The position numbers and the translations under genes are program-made. The notes beneath the pieces were generated by a model. That model was given only the letters and a program-made list of their open reading frames with translations, did not search any database and had not been told where the DNA came from. From positions 310,001 to 374,000 of the forward strand of contig JAUHXQ010000001.1 of assembly GCA_030426905.1 (NCBI GenBank): a stretch of DNA of 64,000 nt, in the 5' to 3' direction. Source of the DNA: Alphaproteobacteria bacterium. Its GTDB lineage: Bacteria > Pseudomonadota > Alphaproteobacteria > Rickettsiales > JABSSG01. Position 1 is the stretch's first letter. The number at the start of each line of letters is the position of its first letter. This document shows, in pieces, positions 1 to 9,028 of the stretch.

Positions 1-1
1 A

Positions 2-601
2 TTACTCGGGCAATTTAATTTAGAAGGTATTCCCCCTGCACCTAGAGGTATGCCACAAATTGAAGTAACATTTGATATTGATTCTAATGGTATTTTACAT
101 GTGTCTGCTAAAGATAAGTCGACTGGGAAAGAGCAAAAAATTACGATTCAGGCATCTGGTGGATTAAGTGATGAAGAAGTGGATAAGATGGTAAAAGAAG
201 CAGAAGATAACGCTGAAAAGGATAAAAATCGGAAAGAAATGGCTGATGCTAAAAATAATGCAGAAAGCTTAATTCATTCTACTGAAAAAAGTCTAAAAGA
301 ATACGGTGATAAATTAGATAATAACAGCAAAAACCAAATTGAATCTGATATCAAATCTTTGCAAGAGGTTTTAAATAAGGAAGACCTAGAAGAAATCAAA
401 ACAAAAACTTCAGCTTTAACTCAGTCAGCAATGAAAATAGGAGAAGCTATGCAGAAGCAAGCATCTGCGTCTCAATCTCAAGATGAGGAGTCACAGCAAA
501 ATGGTAAAGAAGGTAATTCTGAATCCAAGAAAAAAGATGAAAAAGTAGTTGATGCTGAATACGAAGAAGTAAAAAATAATGAAGATAAAAAAGAGAACTA
601 A
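2..601 (+). CDS. dnaK: Chaperone protein DnaK (Hsp70), C-terminal part, 5' end outside window
   Basis: The frame is open from the first bases of the window and ends in TAA at 601, so the gene starts upstream and only about 199 codons are present. The first visible residues, including [13 protein letters not shown], are the highly conserved substrate-binding beta-domain of Hsp70, followed by the conserved [17 protein letters not shown] segment and the alpha-helical lid. The C-terminus is charged and disordered and carries the VDAEYEEV tail typical of bacterial DnaK. DnaK is the ATP-driven cytosolic chaperone that works with the DnaJ encoded immediately downstream and with GrpE. An internal ATG at 50 is not the real start, because the conserved domain continues upstream of it. 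Confidence 0.97.
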   Translation, partial: LLGQFNLEGIPPAPRGMPQIEVTFDIDSNGILHVSAKDKSTGKEQKITIQASGGLSDEEVDKMVKEAEDNAEKDKNRKEMADAKNNAESLIHSTEKSLKEYGDKLDNNSKNQIESDIKSLQEVLNKEDLEEIKTKTSALTQSAMKIGEAMQKQASASQSQDEESQQNGKEGNSESKKKDEKVVDAEYEEVKNNEDKKEN

Positions 602-624
602 GAATTAATAAATTATGCAATTTA

Positions 625-662
625 TTATAGCCTCACTTTCATTTTTGTTGGTGAGGTTATAA
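625..662 (+). terminator. Hairpin between dnaK and dnaJ (terminator or attenuator)
   Basis: A 12-bp stem (625-636 with 651-662, core CCTCAC/GTGAGG, one G-U pair) closes a 14-nt loop in the 95-bp dnaK-dnaJ gap. A mixed T-rich stretch follows about 10 nt later. It could reduce readthrough from dnaK into dnaJ and so set the DnaK:DnaJ ratio, or protect the dnaK mRNA end. The lack of an immediate T-run makes it an imperfect intrinsic terminator. Confidence 0.5.
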
Positions 663-696
663 TATTATGTGATTTTCTTTTTATCGAGAGTAACAA

Positions 697-1860
697 ATGT
701 CAAAAAGAGATTATTATCAAATTTTAGGCGTAAATAAGACTGCGTCACAAGATGAAATAAAAAGTGCTTATAGAAAACTTGCTATTAAACATCATCCAGA
801 TAAAAATCGAGGTGATAGCAATGCAGAACATAAATTTAAAGAAATTAATGAAGCCTATGATGTTCTAAAAGATAGTCAGAAGCGTGCTACATATGATCAG
901 TTTGGTCATGGTGCTTTTCAAGGAGGTGGTGGAGCAGGACGAGGTGGACAAGATCCTTTTAGTAGAAGTGCTGGATTTGAAGGATTTAATTTTTCCGGAG
1001 GCGGAGGTGCATTCTCCGATATATTCGAAGATCTTTTTAGTGATTTTGGTAGTGGCAGAAGAAGAGGTAGAACTGCTCAATCGCAAGTTCGAGGAGCAGA
1101 TTTACGCTACAATATGCAAATTTCACTTGAAGAAGCATTCAAGGGTAAAACAGATACAATAAAATTTACTGCATCTGTTGCGTGTGATGGTTGCGCAGGA
1201 ACAGGAAGTGAAGATCAAAAAAAATCTACATGTTCTACCTGTAATGGATCAGGTAAAATAAGGATGCAACAAGGTTTTTTTGCAATAGAAAAAACCTGTC
1301 ATACTTGTAATGGAGAAGGAGAAATCATTAAAAATCCTTGTAAAAAATGCAATGGATCAGGTAAAATACGAAAAGAAAAAAGTCTATCGGTAAATATTCC
1401 TGCTGGAGTTGAAGATGGAACCCGTATTAGACTTGCTGGAGAAGGAGAAGCAGGGCATCGAGGAGGACCAAGTGGTGACTTGTATATATTTATGTCAGTT
1501 ACACCTCATGAAATCTTTACTAGAGAAACAAATGACTTACATTGCAAAGTACCAATAAAAATGACTACAGCTGCTTTGGGAGGAGATTTGGAGGTGCCGT
1601 CTGTAGATGGTACTAAGGTAAAACTAACCATTCCTGAAGGAACTCAGTCTGAAGATACATTTAGGCTTAAAAGCAAAGGGATGACTAAGCTACGTTCTAC
1701 CGCACGCGGTGATATGTATGTACATATACATGTTGAGACTCCGGTGAAGCTATCTAAAAAGCAAAGAAAACTACTAGAAGATTTTGAAACAGAAAACGAA
1801 GAAGTATCTAGTCCTGAATCTGCCAGTTTTTTTAAACAGGTAAAAGATTTGTTTGGTTAA
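697..1860 (+). CDS. dnaJ: Chaperone protein DnaJ (Hsp40)
   Basis: This is a type I Hsp40 co-chaperone that delivers substrates to DnaK and stimulates its ATPase. The 387-residue protein has the full domain order: an N-terminal J domain with the HPD signature (HHPDK, about residues 33-37), a Gly/Phe-rich linker (about 70-130), a zinc-binding central domain with all four CxxCxGxG repeats ([32 protein letters not shown]), and the C-terminal substrate-binding beta domains. Length is normal for the family. It follows dnaK on the same strand after a 95-bp gap that contains a hairpin, the usual heat-shock arrangement in alphaproteobacteria. Confidence 0.98.
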   Translation: MSKRDYYQILGVNKTASQDEIKSAYRKLAIKHHPDKNRGDSNAEHKFKEINEAYDVLKDSQKRATYDQFGHGAFQGGGGAGRGGQDPFSRSAGFEGFNFSGGGGAFSDIFEDLFSDFGSGRRRGRTAQSQVRGADLRYNMQISLEEAFKGKTDTIKFTASVACDGCAGTGSEDQKKSTCSTCNGSGKIRMQQGFFAIEKTCHTCNGEGEIIKNPCKKCNGSGKIRKEKSLSVNIPAGVEDGTRIRLAGEGEAGHRGGPSGDLYIFMSVTPHEIFTRETNDLHCKVPIKMTTAALGGDLEVPSVDGTKVKLTIPEGTQSEDTFRLKSKGMTKLRSTARGDMYVHIHVETPVKLSKKQRKLLEDFETENEEVSSPESASFFKQVKDLFG

Positions 1861-1861
1861 G

Positions 1862-1881
1862 AAAACTGCTAAGTAGTTTTT
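1862..1881. terminator. Small bidirectional terminator-like hairpin between dnaJ and ubiB
   Basis: AAAACT (1862-1867) pairs with AGTTTT (1875-1880) across a 7-nt loop, with a T-run on the plus strand and an A-run on the left arm that gives a T-run on the minus strand. It lies where dnaJ and ubiB converge and overlaps the last codon of ubiB. The stem is short and AT-rich, so this is a weak call. Confidence 0.3.
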
Positions 1882-3293
1882 ACTGATTCAGGAGCTTGAG
1901 ATTGATATTTGTTTTTTAGAAAATTTTTAAAATCATTGTTTAAAAAATTTGCTAATTCTGTCAAATTATCAACAATTTTAGCATCAAATTTCAAGTGTTT
2001 AGCAGACCATGTTTTAATCCAAGGCTCTGCTATTTTCCATAAATTTGCAGATGGATCTAAAATTGTTCCTATACCTTCTACAACTACAGTGGTTTTTTGT
2101 ATAAGGAGTAGCTGCGGCTGAGTTGGCATATCAAAATCTTTAGTTACTTTGAATAGATGAGATAGTAATTTTCCTACAGAAATTTTATTTGATGGTAATC
2201 CTACTATAGGTTCTCCTATGGCTCTACATGCTTGAGCAAAATTACCTATAGATTTATGCCTAGGGACATACCCTGCTTTGAAGTGAATTTTAGCGACATA
2301 ATTATAATTTCTATCCAAGAATCCTTTTAGTATTTGCGCTAAATAGAATCTTGTTTTTTTATCAAGCCTTCCCATTATACCAAAATCAATTAAAGCAATG
2401 TTACTATTTTTCATTATTAATATATTGCCTGCATGTAAATCTGCATGAAAAAAACCATCACGGTAAGCTTGGTTAAGAAACATTGAGGTGAAGTTATATA
2501 ATATCTCTTTTAAATCATACTTTGCTTGCTTTAACAATTTAGTTTTATAAATAGGAATTCCATCTATCCATTCAGTGACTAAAATTCTTTTTGTAGTAAG
2601 ATGCCAATAAACTTTTGGAATATATATTTTTTTATCATTTCGATGATTTTCGCTTAATTCTGAGGCAGCAGCAGCTTCAAGTCTAAGATCCATCTCTGAT
2701 TTAGTAGTATCAGCAAAAGTTTCTACTATTTCAATTAATTTTAGTCTTTTTAATGAAGGGCAAATCTTTTCAGTTATTTTTGCAAGCCAAAAAAATAATT
2801 TGATATCTTTTTTGAATTCTTTCTCTATACCTGGTTTTAATACTTTTAGTGCAACCTCTTGTCCTGTAGACAATTTTGTCTTAAAAACATGCGCTATTGA
2901 TGCAGTTGCTATAGGTTGTGTATTAAAATTTTCAAACAAATCAACTAATCTACAGTTTAATTCTTTCTCTATATATTTAATAATATGAGGATTATCTTTA
3001 GAAGGTAATCTATCTTGCAATTCTGCTAACTCTTGAGCTGCAGCATCGCCAATTAAGTCAGAACGAGTAGCGAGAGTTTGACCGAATTTTATAAAAAAAG
3101 ACCCTAAATCTTGCAATATTAACTTTAGTATTCTGCCTTTTGATAAAGAACGATTGTGCAATATAGGAATGCTTAAAAAGCATATTAATGTTCTAGGTAT
3201 AATTCCTCTATCGTACAGCAAAAACAAACCTCCCCTTTTGTAAAAAACAAAGGCAATTTTAAGTAGTCTTAATATGTTAAGTAAAACAAACAT
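1869..3293 (-). CDS. ubiB: UbiB/AarF family atypical kinase, ubiquinone biosynthesis
   Basis: This belongs to the ABC1/ADCK/UbiB family of atypical protein-kinase-like proteins needed for ubiquinone biosynthesis at the inner membrane. The 474-residue protein shows the family KxGQ motif (IKFGQTLATRSDLIG, about residues 68-82), the alanine/serine-rich nucleotide loop (IATASIAHVF), the catalytic-loop equivalent HADLHAGNILI and the DFG motif (IDFGIMGRL). A hydrophobic N-terminus (residues 1-40) is consistent with membrane association; the family usually carries its membrane helices at the C-terminus, where this protein is more polar. It overlaps the ubiE stop codon by one base (TAATG), so it is translationally coupled to ubiE. 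Confidence 0.94.
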   Translation of the reverse strand: MFVLLNILRLLKIAFVFYKRGGLFLLYDRGIIPRTLICFLSIPILHNRSLSKGRILKLILQDLGSFFIKFGQTLATRSDLIGDAAAQELAELQDRLPSKDNPHIIKYIEKELNCRLVDLFENFNTQPIATASIAHVFKTKLSTGQEVALKVLKPGIEKEFKKDIKLFFWLAKITEKICPSLKRLKLIEIVETFADTTKSEMDLRLEAAAASELSENHRNDKKIYIPKVYWHLTTKRILVTEWIDGIPIYKTKLLKQAKYDLKEILYNFTSMFLNQAYRDGFFHADLHAGNILIMKNSNIALIDFGIMGRLDKKTRFYLAQILKGFLDRNYNYVAKIHFKAGYVPRHKSIGNFAQACRAIGEPIVGLPSNKISVGKLLSHLFKVTKDFDMPTQPQLLLIQKTTVVVEGIGTILDPSANLWKIAEPWIKTWSAKHLKFDAKIVDNLTELANFLNNDFKNFLKNKYQSQAPESVKTT

Positions 3294-4054
3294 TATAATT
3301 TATATCCATAATGTATTGCAACAATTCCAGCATTAAGTGATTTGTAACCTATTTCTTTGAATGAAGCTTTAGAAAGCAGTTTTAAAAATTCACTTTTATC
3401 AGGAAATTTTCTAATACTTTCTACTAAATACTGATAAGCTTCCTTGTTATTGGCAATTAATCTTCCTAGAGTTGGTATTACTGAAAAAGAGTAAAGATTG
3501 TAGATTTGTGATAATATAGGTGTTTCGACTTTTGAAAACTCCATACACACAAACTTTCCTCCTTTTTTTAAAACTCTATGTGCTTCTTTTAGTGCCATTG
3601 TTATATCAGTAACATTTCTTATACCAAAAGATATGGTTATATAGTCAAAACTATTGTCATTCCAAGGTAAGTTCATTGCATCTCCTACAGTAAAATCTAT
3701 TCCTGATAGCAATCCTTTATCAATATATTTAGTTCTAGCAGTATTAAGCATCTCAATATTAATATCACACAAGGCTATATATGGTGATAATCCTTTCTTC
3801 TGAGCTTCTAATAAGTAATTATAAGCTATGTCTCCACTTCCTCCTGCAATATCTAACAAAGAAGAAGATGAATCAGGTAGAAAATGTATCATTTGTTTTT
3901 TCCATATCCTATGTAACCCTAAACTCATCACATCATTCATCAGATCGTATTGCTCTGATACTTCAGAGAAAATTTGATTTACTAATTGTGCTCTTTCTTC
4001 AAATGGCACTCTTTTAAAACCAAAATAGGAATATCCTTTTTCTCTATCAACCAT
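3293..4054 (-). CDS. ubiE: Ubiquinone/menaquinone biosynthesis C-methyltransferase UbiE
   Basis: This SAM-dependent methyltransferase performs the C-methylation step of ubiquinone synthesis. The 253-residue length is typical. Motif I of the Rossmann fold is LLDIAGGSGDIAY (about residues 67-79), and the UbiE-specific segments YDLMNDVMSLGLHRIWK near the N-terminus and ISFGIRNVTD in the middle are both present. It is the first gene of a ubiE-ubiB pair with overlapping stop and start codons. The upstream permease gene ends 9 bp before the ubiE end on the same strand side, so read in the minus direction ubiE starts just after the unrelated gene cluster boundary. Confidence 0.96.
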   Translation of the reverse strand: MVDREKGYSYFGFKRVPFEERAQLVNQIFSEVSEQYDLMNDVMSLGLHRIWKKQMIHFLPDSSSSLLDIAGGSGDIAYNYLLEAQKKGLSPYIALCDINIEMLNTARTKYIDKGLLSGIDFTVGDAMNLPWNDNSFDYITISFGIRNVTDITMALKEAHRVLKKGGKFVCMEFSKVETPILSQIYNLYSFSVIPTLGRLIANNKEAYQYLVESIRKFPDKSEFLKLLSKASFKEIGYKSLNAGIVAIHYGYKL

Positions 4055-4063
4055 TGATATTAC

Positions 4064-4954
4064 TTATGCTTCATTATCAGGTAGTACAATACTATGACTT
4101 TGCTTAATAAATAACTCATAAGCTAGGAATAAAGTAGCAATAATTATTACTATTGCTCCTATTATTGTAGAGTTATTAGGAGTTTCATTAAATATCCAAT
4201 AACCTAAGCTAGCAGAAAATAATAATTCAACATAGCGATAAGGTGCAACAGCAGATGCTTCAATAAAACTAAAGGCTTTTAGTAAGCAGTATAGTATTAA
4301 ATTTGCACTTGTACCTAGTATGAGGAAAAGCCCTAAATCTTGCCATGATGGAGTTATCCATATTTTTACTGCAGGTATTAAGCTAAATAACATAGTGAAA
4401 AAGCTTGAATAAAATATCATACTAATCATTGATTCATTATTAACAAATTTTTTATTCAGCACATCAAGTGCAGCGAACATTAATGATCCAGCAACAAGCA
4501 TAATAGAAATATAGTTGAATTCCAAAGATAGTGGGTTTATCACTATGATTATACCAATAAAACCTAAAATAGTGGCGCTAACTCTATAAATATTTAGCTC
4601 TTCTTTTAGAAAAAATACTGCTAGTATTAAAACAAAAATAGGAATTGTAAAATTAATAACAGTTGCCATAGTAACCTTTACAGCATTTAATCCCATACAC
4701 CAAAACAATATACCTCCAAATAAGAGTGCTCCACGAATAATATGGATTGATATTCGAGAAGTCCTGAAAGAATTAAAGTTTTTGATCATAAATGGAATTA
4801 ACGTAATAGTACCAAAGAAAAATCGTAAAAATACAACTTCATATTCTGGTATATTAGTGCCTAGATACTTTGTAATAACATCATTGATACTACTAATAAG
4901 CAAGCTTAATATAAACCACATTACTCCTTGTAAATTTTCGTTCTGAGCTTTCAT
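4064..4954 (-). CDS. DMT superfamily (EamA) permease, possible S-adenosylmethionine uptake transporter
   Basis: This 296-residue, strongly hydrophobic protein has about ten predicted transmembrane segments in two EamA-like halves (about 8-140 and 150-285), the standard drug/metabolite transporter architecture. EamA permeases move small metabolites across the inner membrane. Rickettsiales encode several, one of which (Sam of Rickettsia prowazekii) imports S-adenosylmethionine; the N-terminal segment and paired halves resemble that group, but substrate cannot be read from sequence. It ends 9 bp before the ubiE initiation region on the same strand, downstream of the nitronate monooxygenase-like gene. 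Confidence 0.8.
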   Translation of the reverse strand: MKAQNENLQGVMWFILSLLISSINDVITKYLGTNIPEYEVVFLRFFFGTITLIPFMIKNFNSFRTSRISIHIIRGALLFGGILFWCMGLNAVKVTMATVINFTIPIFVLILAVFFLKEELNIYRVSATILGFIGIIIVINPLSLEFNYISIMLVAGSLMFAALDVLNKKFVNNESMISMIFYSSFFTMLFSLIPAVKIWITPSWQDLGLFLILGTSANLILYCLLKAFSFIEASAVAPYRYVELLFSASLGYWIFNETPNNSTIIGAIVIIIATLFLAYELFIKQSHSIVLPDNEA

Positions 4955-5001
4955 TTATATACCTCATTATTAAATTTGCTTGAATACTGATAAAGTAATA
5001 C

Positions 5002-6408
5002 TTAATATCCTGTTGCAATTCTGTGTACCAATTGTTTTACTGTAGGAATGAAACAATTTTTATAGAAGGGGTCGCTAGCAAACTTATACGCATTATGTCC
5101 TGAAAACATTAATTCGTCATCTATATTTCCTTGAAGTATTATGTTTTGTAAAGTTTTTTGAATACAAAAACTGCGAGGATCTGTTTTTTTTCCAGTTGTA
5201 TATGGATCTTGGTCTCGCCAGTTACTAAACTTACAAGCACTTAAACATCCCATACAATCTATTTGATCTTTATGAATTTGTTCTGCTTTTTCGGGTGTAA
5301 CAAAAATTAATGTAGAATCAGGAGTTTTTAGCGCTTCTGTAAATCCTTGATTATACCAAGATTTTACTTTATCTAAGTCTGCATGCTTAACATATACTAT
5401 TCTTTTCCGCTTTCCTATTGGTAATTCTGCAGTAACTTCTAAGCTTTTATCTTCTGCTATAGCATAGGGAATTTGTCTGATGTTTCTTTGTTCTAATTCT
5501 TGAATAAAATTGTTTTTGACTGCAGATGAATAAAAACCTGTAGGGCTAAATTTGTTTAAAAAAACATCGCCTTTTTTCAAAGTTAAAAGCTTTTTTTTCC
5601 ATTCTAAAGAAACAGGGCTTTCTTCTGTAACTATAGGTCTGGTACCAAATTGAAATGCTATTTTCCCTAAATCTTTATTATTAATCCAATATTCCCAATC
5701 TTTTAAGTGCCATACTCCTCCTGCCATAATGATCGGGACATTATTAAGACCAACCTCATTCATGAATTTTCTTAGTTCTAAGACTCTGGGATAAGGATTT
5801 TGAGGTTGCCTTGGATCTTCATTATTAGATAAGCCATTATGTCCGCCAGCAAGCCATGGATCTTCATAAACAACACCTCCTAACAATTCTGCAACTTTAG
5901 AATAAGATCTTTTCCATAATGCTCTAAAAGCTCTCATAGAAGATACTATTGGATAATAATACACTTTATATAATGCTGCTATTTCTGCCAATTTATAAGG
6001 CATTCCAGCACCACAAGTAATACCTTGTACTAGATCTTTGGCTTTGTCTAAAACACCATGTAAAATCCTTTGAGCTCCTCCCATTTCCCATAATATATTC
6101 ATATGTACAGGACCATTTCCTCCACTAATTTCATGAGCTATTTGAGCTTGTGCTATTCCTCCCTCTATAGCCATAGCAATCAACTCTTCGTGTCTTTCTT
6201 TTCTGGTTTTTCCTTCATAGATTACTGATTTTATCCTGCCGTCTTCATCATATCTTTCAGCATTGACTCCAGAAAACGTACCAACAGCATTTGCTGCTGC
6301 AAAAGCACCCGCGGATTTTCCATTAGTTATACCAATACCTTTACCTCCCTCTATAATAGGGAGTACTTCACGACCTGAGATAACAATTGTATCTAAACTG
6401 AAAACCAT
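5002..6408 (-). CDS. Nitronate monooxygenase / 2-nitropropane dioxygenase-like FMN oxidoreductase
   Basis: The 468-residue protein is an FMN-dependent TIM-barrel oxidoreductase of the NPD/nitronate monooxygenase family. The N-terminal barrel carries a glycine-rich GGKGIGITNG segment, an IIMAGGVWHLKDW phosphate-binding segment and FQFGTRPIVTEES, all typical of NPD-like enzymes. The C-terminal extension has a C-x2-C-x3-C cluster (CMGCLSACKF) that could bind metal. I place the start at ATG 6408 because AGGA lies 6-9 bases upstream; an in-frame TTG at 6420 adds four residues but has no such site. Physiological substrate is unknown; annotation as detoxification enzyme is by family only. Confidence 0.85.
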   Translation of the reverse strand: MVFSLDTIVISGREVLPIIEGGKGIGITNGKSAGAFAAANAVGTFSGVNAERYDEDGRIKSVIYEGKTRKERHEELIAMAIEGGIAQAQIAHEISGGNGPVHMNILWEMGGAQRILHGVLDKAKDLVQGITCGAGMPYKLAEIAALYKVYYYPIVSSMRAFRALWKRSYSKVAELLGGVVYEDPWLAGGHNGLSNNEDPRQPQNPYPRVLELRKFMNEVGLNNVPIIMAGGVWHLKDWEYWINNKDLGKIAFQFGTRPIVTEESPVSLEWKKKLLTLKKGDVFLNKFSPTGFYSSAVKNNFIQELEQRNIRQIPYAIAEDKSLEVTAELPIGKRKRIVYVKHADLDKVKSWYNQGFTEALKTPDSTLIFVTPEKAEQIHKDQIDCMGCLSACKFSNWRDQDPYTTGKKTDPRSFCIQKTLQNIILQGNIDDELMFSGHNAYKFASDPFYKNCFIPTVKQLVHRIATGY

Positions 6409-6497
6409 ACTTTTCCTCAAAAGTCTTTAATATACTATGGAATATTAGATGAATCCATAGTTTTATTTTGTTTGTCGGTAATGCTTCTACACAAGCT

Positions 6498-6574
6498 TGG
6501 TGCACTCGAGACGATTCGAACGTCTGGCCTTTGCCTTCGGAAAGCAACGCTCTATCCAACTGAGCTACGAGTGC
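6498..6574 (-). tRNA. tRNA-Arg (anticodon CCG)
   Basis: Read on the minus strand this 77-nt gene folds as a complete cloverleaf. The acceptor stem is GCACTCG/CGAGTGC (6568-6574 with 6502-6508), the D arm is GCTC/GAGC, and the anticodon loop TTCCGAA has anticodon CCG (6538-6540). The T arm is AGACG-TTCGAAT-CGTCT. Discriminator A and CCA (6498-6500) are encoded. CCG reads the arginine codon CGG. The tRNA 5' G is shared with the last base of the TAG stop of the upstream secreted-protein gene, so tRNA processing must cut directly at the end of that mRNA. Confidence 0.97.
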
Positions 6575-7356
6575 TATAGATCCTCTTTTCTATTGATTTT
6601 GCTTCCTAATACAATATGTGTATTAATTTTTGCTTCTTTATTTTTTCTGATATCTTCCCTATTCAGAACCATATCTCCATATAATATAGTTTCGTTGTCA
6701 TGAGGAGAGAGAAATCTAATATTTGTATCAATTAGATCATTCCATTTAGCGATAGTATCAGCATTTATTTTTTTTGTACTAGCATCAAAAGTTATTACTT
6801 TCTCCTTATAATACAGCATAAAATTATCTGCTCCTTTTTTGAATAATTTATAATATTCTAGGACTCCTGCATTACCTTGGAATTGTTTGAAGTTTTTGCC
6901 ACATAATAGTAGAAACTCTATATTATACTTAGATTCTTTTATTATTTTAGTAGAGCAATTATTTTGGCATTGGAAATGACAGGTTCTTTTGCTTTTATTC
7001 ATTAGTGATTTTAACGCATAACCTTCCGGAATAATATCTTTTTGTATAGGTAATACAGGTGCTCTTATTGCTCTCAGTCCTATATATTCTTTCCAACTAT
7101 CTAAAGTTTGATTTTGAGGCACTAATTCCATTATGAACTCTTTTCCAAAATCATATTTATTTTGTAAACAAAATGAATTTTCATTTTTTTGACCATTTAA
7201 CAGAATAAGTTGGCTATAGATATTGATTAAAACGTTATGACTAATATCTTTATCCATGTTATAAGAAGGTACGATACATTGTGCTTTAGCGCCGAACGCA
7301 GAGATATAAAATACAGATAACGATAAAAAAAAGACTGCTCTAACTAAAAAATACAT
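6574..7356 (-). CDS. Hypothetical protein with signal peptide, exported
   Basis: I do not recognise this 260-residue protein. It begins with a basic/hydrophobic leader (VRAVFFLSLSVFYISAFGA) and a likely signal peptidase I site after AKA at about residue 25, so the mature protein should be periplasmic or outside. About seven cysteines in the mature part, several in a CxxxC-x3-C cluster near residue 125 (TCHFQCQNNC), suggest disulfide bonds. No known catalytic motif is seen. It is encoded immediately downstream of asd (4-bp gap) and its stop codon overlaps the first base of tRNA-Arg, so asd, this gene and the tRNA may share a transcript. Confidence 0.75.
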   Translation of the reverse strand: MYFLVRAVFFLSLSVFYISAFGAKAQCIVPSYNMDKDISHNVLINIYSQLILLNGQKNENSFCLQNKYDFGKEFIMELVPQNQTLDSWKEYIGLRAIRAPVLPIQKDIIPEGYALKSLMNKSKRTCHFQCQNNCSTKIIKESKYNIEFLLLCGKNFKQFQGNAGVLEYYKLFKKGADNFMLYYKEKVITFDASTKKINADTIAKWNDLIDTNIRFLSPHDNETILYGDMVLNREDIRKNKEAKINTHIVLGSKINRKEDL

Positions 7357-7360
7357 AGTA

Positions 7361-8395
7361 CTACAGATATTGATCTACTAAAATTTCCGCAATTTGTACT
7401 GCGTTTAGAGCTGCTCCTTTCCTCATATTATCAGATACAACCCACATGCAAATACCATTCTTTACTGATGGGTCACGGCGAACACGCGAAATATACACTG
7501 GGTCTTTCCCTGCAACTTCAATTGGAGTTGCATACTTAGAGCTATCATTATAATCAGACAGGATCACTCCTGGAGCATTCTTTAGTGAAGTAAGTGCTTT
7601 TTCTACAGAAATTTGATTATGGAACTCTATGTTAACTGCTATACTATGACCGATAAATATAGGCACTCTAACGCATGTTGCTACAATTTCAATATTGTCA
7701 TCAGACAAAATTTTCTTCACTTCTCCTGTAATTTTATTTTCTTCTTTTGTAAAACCATTTTCATCAAAAAGATCAATATGCGGTATAGCATTAAAGGCGA
7801 TTTGCCTTGAAAAACAGTTAGGAGAAGCTTTTTGATAAACAAAGATCCCTTTAGTTTGTTCATACAATTCGTCCATTGCTTTTTTACCTGCGCCTGAAAC
7901 AGATTGATAAGTAGCCACTACAACTCTTTTGATATTGAATAAATCATGTAGGGGCTTCAGAGCCATTACCAAGGGAGCTGCGACGCAATTTGGATTGGCA
8001 ATAATATATGATTTTTGAAAATCTTTAATAGAATCTTTATTTACTTCTGGGACAATTAAGGGTACATCGCAATGCATACGAAAATAAGAGCTATTATCTA
8101 TTACTATGCATTTATTATTTGTTGCAATAGTGGCAAATTCTTTTGCTACTTTAGAACCTGCAGCAAAAATTGCTATATTTGCTTTAGAAAAATCGAAATT
8201 TTTTATAGAATCAACTGTTAGATTTTCTTTATCACTAAAGCCTATTTCTTTACCTATTGAATGTTGAGAGGCTAAAGCATAAATATTATTTATTGGGAAT
8301 TGTCGTTCGTCTAATACTCTAAGTATATTATTTCCAACGTTACCTGTGGCGCCTACTACTGCTATGTTATAATGTTTTTGATTATTTTTATTCAT
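7361..8395 (-). CDS. asd: Aspartate-semialdehyde dehydrogenase
   Basis: This enzyme makes aspartate semialdehyde from aspartyl phosphate with NADPH, on the route to diaminopimelate for peptidoglycan and lysine. The 344-residue protein has the N-terminal NADP-binding VVGATGNVGNNILRVL, the active-site segment NPNCVAAP with catalytic Cys137, and the substrate-binding YQSVSGAGKKAMDEL. Length fits the family. Retention fits a reduced Rickettsiales genome that still makes DAP for its cell wall. It is followed after 4 bp by a secreted hypothetical protein on the same strand. Confidence 0.97.
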   Translation of the reverse strand: MNKNNQKHYNIAVVGATGNVGNNILRVLDERQFPINNIYALASQHSIGKEIGFSDKENLTVDSIKNFDFSKANIAIFAAGSKVAKEFATIATNNKCIVIDNSSYFRMHCDVPLIVPEVNKDSIKDFQKSYIIANPNCVAAPLVMALKPLHDLFNIKRVVVATYQSVSGAGKKAMDELYEQTKGIFVYQKASPNCFSRQIAFNAIPHIDLFDENGFTKEENKITGEVKKILSDDNIEIVATCVRVPIFIGHSIAVNIEFHNQISVEKALTSLKNAPGVILSDYNDSSKYATPIEVAGKDPVYISRVRRDPSVKNGICMWVVSDNMRKGAALNAVQIAEILVDQYL

Positions 8396-8428
8396 CTTGT
8401 ATTTCAGTTATTAATTAAGTTATTTTTA

Positions 8429-9028
8429 TTAAACAGATATTAGAGATATAAATTTGTTTCTTAGTTCTAAATTTGTTCTAAATATACCTGTCATATAATG
8501 AGTTTGCATTGTTGAGGAATCACTTTTTATGCCTCGTATAGTCATACATTTATGCGAAGCTACAACTGAAACTGCAACTCCAGCAGCGTTTAAATTTTTA
8601 TCTAAACATTGAGCAATTTGCGCAGTAAGTCTTTCCTGCATCTGCAGCCTTTTAGAAAAAATTTCTACCACTCGTGCAATTTTACTAATACCCACAATCT
8701 TCCCACTAGGGATATAAGCGATGTCAACATGACCTATTATTGGCAAAATATGGTGTTCACAAAAAGAGTTAAATTTAATTTTCTTCAATAAGATTATATC
8801 GTCAAATCCGTCAACTTCGCTAAAGGCTTTCAATAAAAGCTGGGTAGGTTCTTTATCGTAGCCACTAAAAAATTCTCTGTAACTTTCCATTACTCTACGA
8901 GGCGTTTCTTGTAAACCTTCTCTTTCAGGATTGTCTCCAGCCCACCTTATTAGTGTTCTTACAGCTTCTTCTACTTCTAACTCCGAAGGTTTCTTGATAA
9001 CTGTTTTATGCTTTATTTTCACACTCAC
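8429..9028 (-). CDS. folE: GTP cyclohydrolase I
   Basis: FolE converts GTP to 7,8-dihydroneopterin triphosphate, the first step toward folate. The 199-residue protein has the zinc-binding CEHH motif and the later SHKCMTIRGIK that supplies the second cysteine, plus the conserved GISKIARVVEIFSKRLQMQERL helix. It overlaps the 3' end of rsmD by 23 bp on the same strand, so the rluB-rsmD-folE order read on the minus strand is tightly packed and probably cotranscribed. Its presence suggests at least partial folate synthesis. Confidence 0.97.
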   Translation of the reverse strand: MSVKIKHKTVIKKPSELEVEEAVRTLIRWAGDNPEREGLQETPRRVMESYREFFSGYDKEPTQLLLKAFSEVDGFDDIILLKKIKFNSFCEHHILPIIGHVDIAYIPSGKIVGISKIARVVEIFSKRLQMQERLTAQIAQCLDKNLNAAGVAVSVVASHKCMTIRGIKSDSSTMQTHYMTGIFRTNLELRNKFISLISV

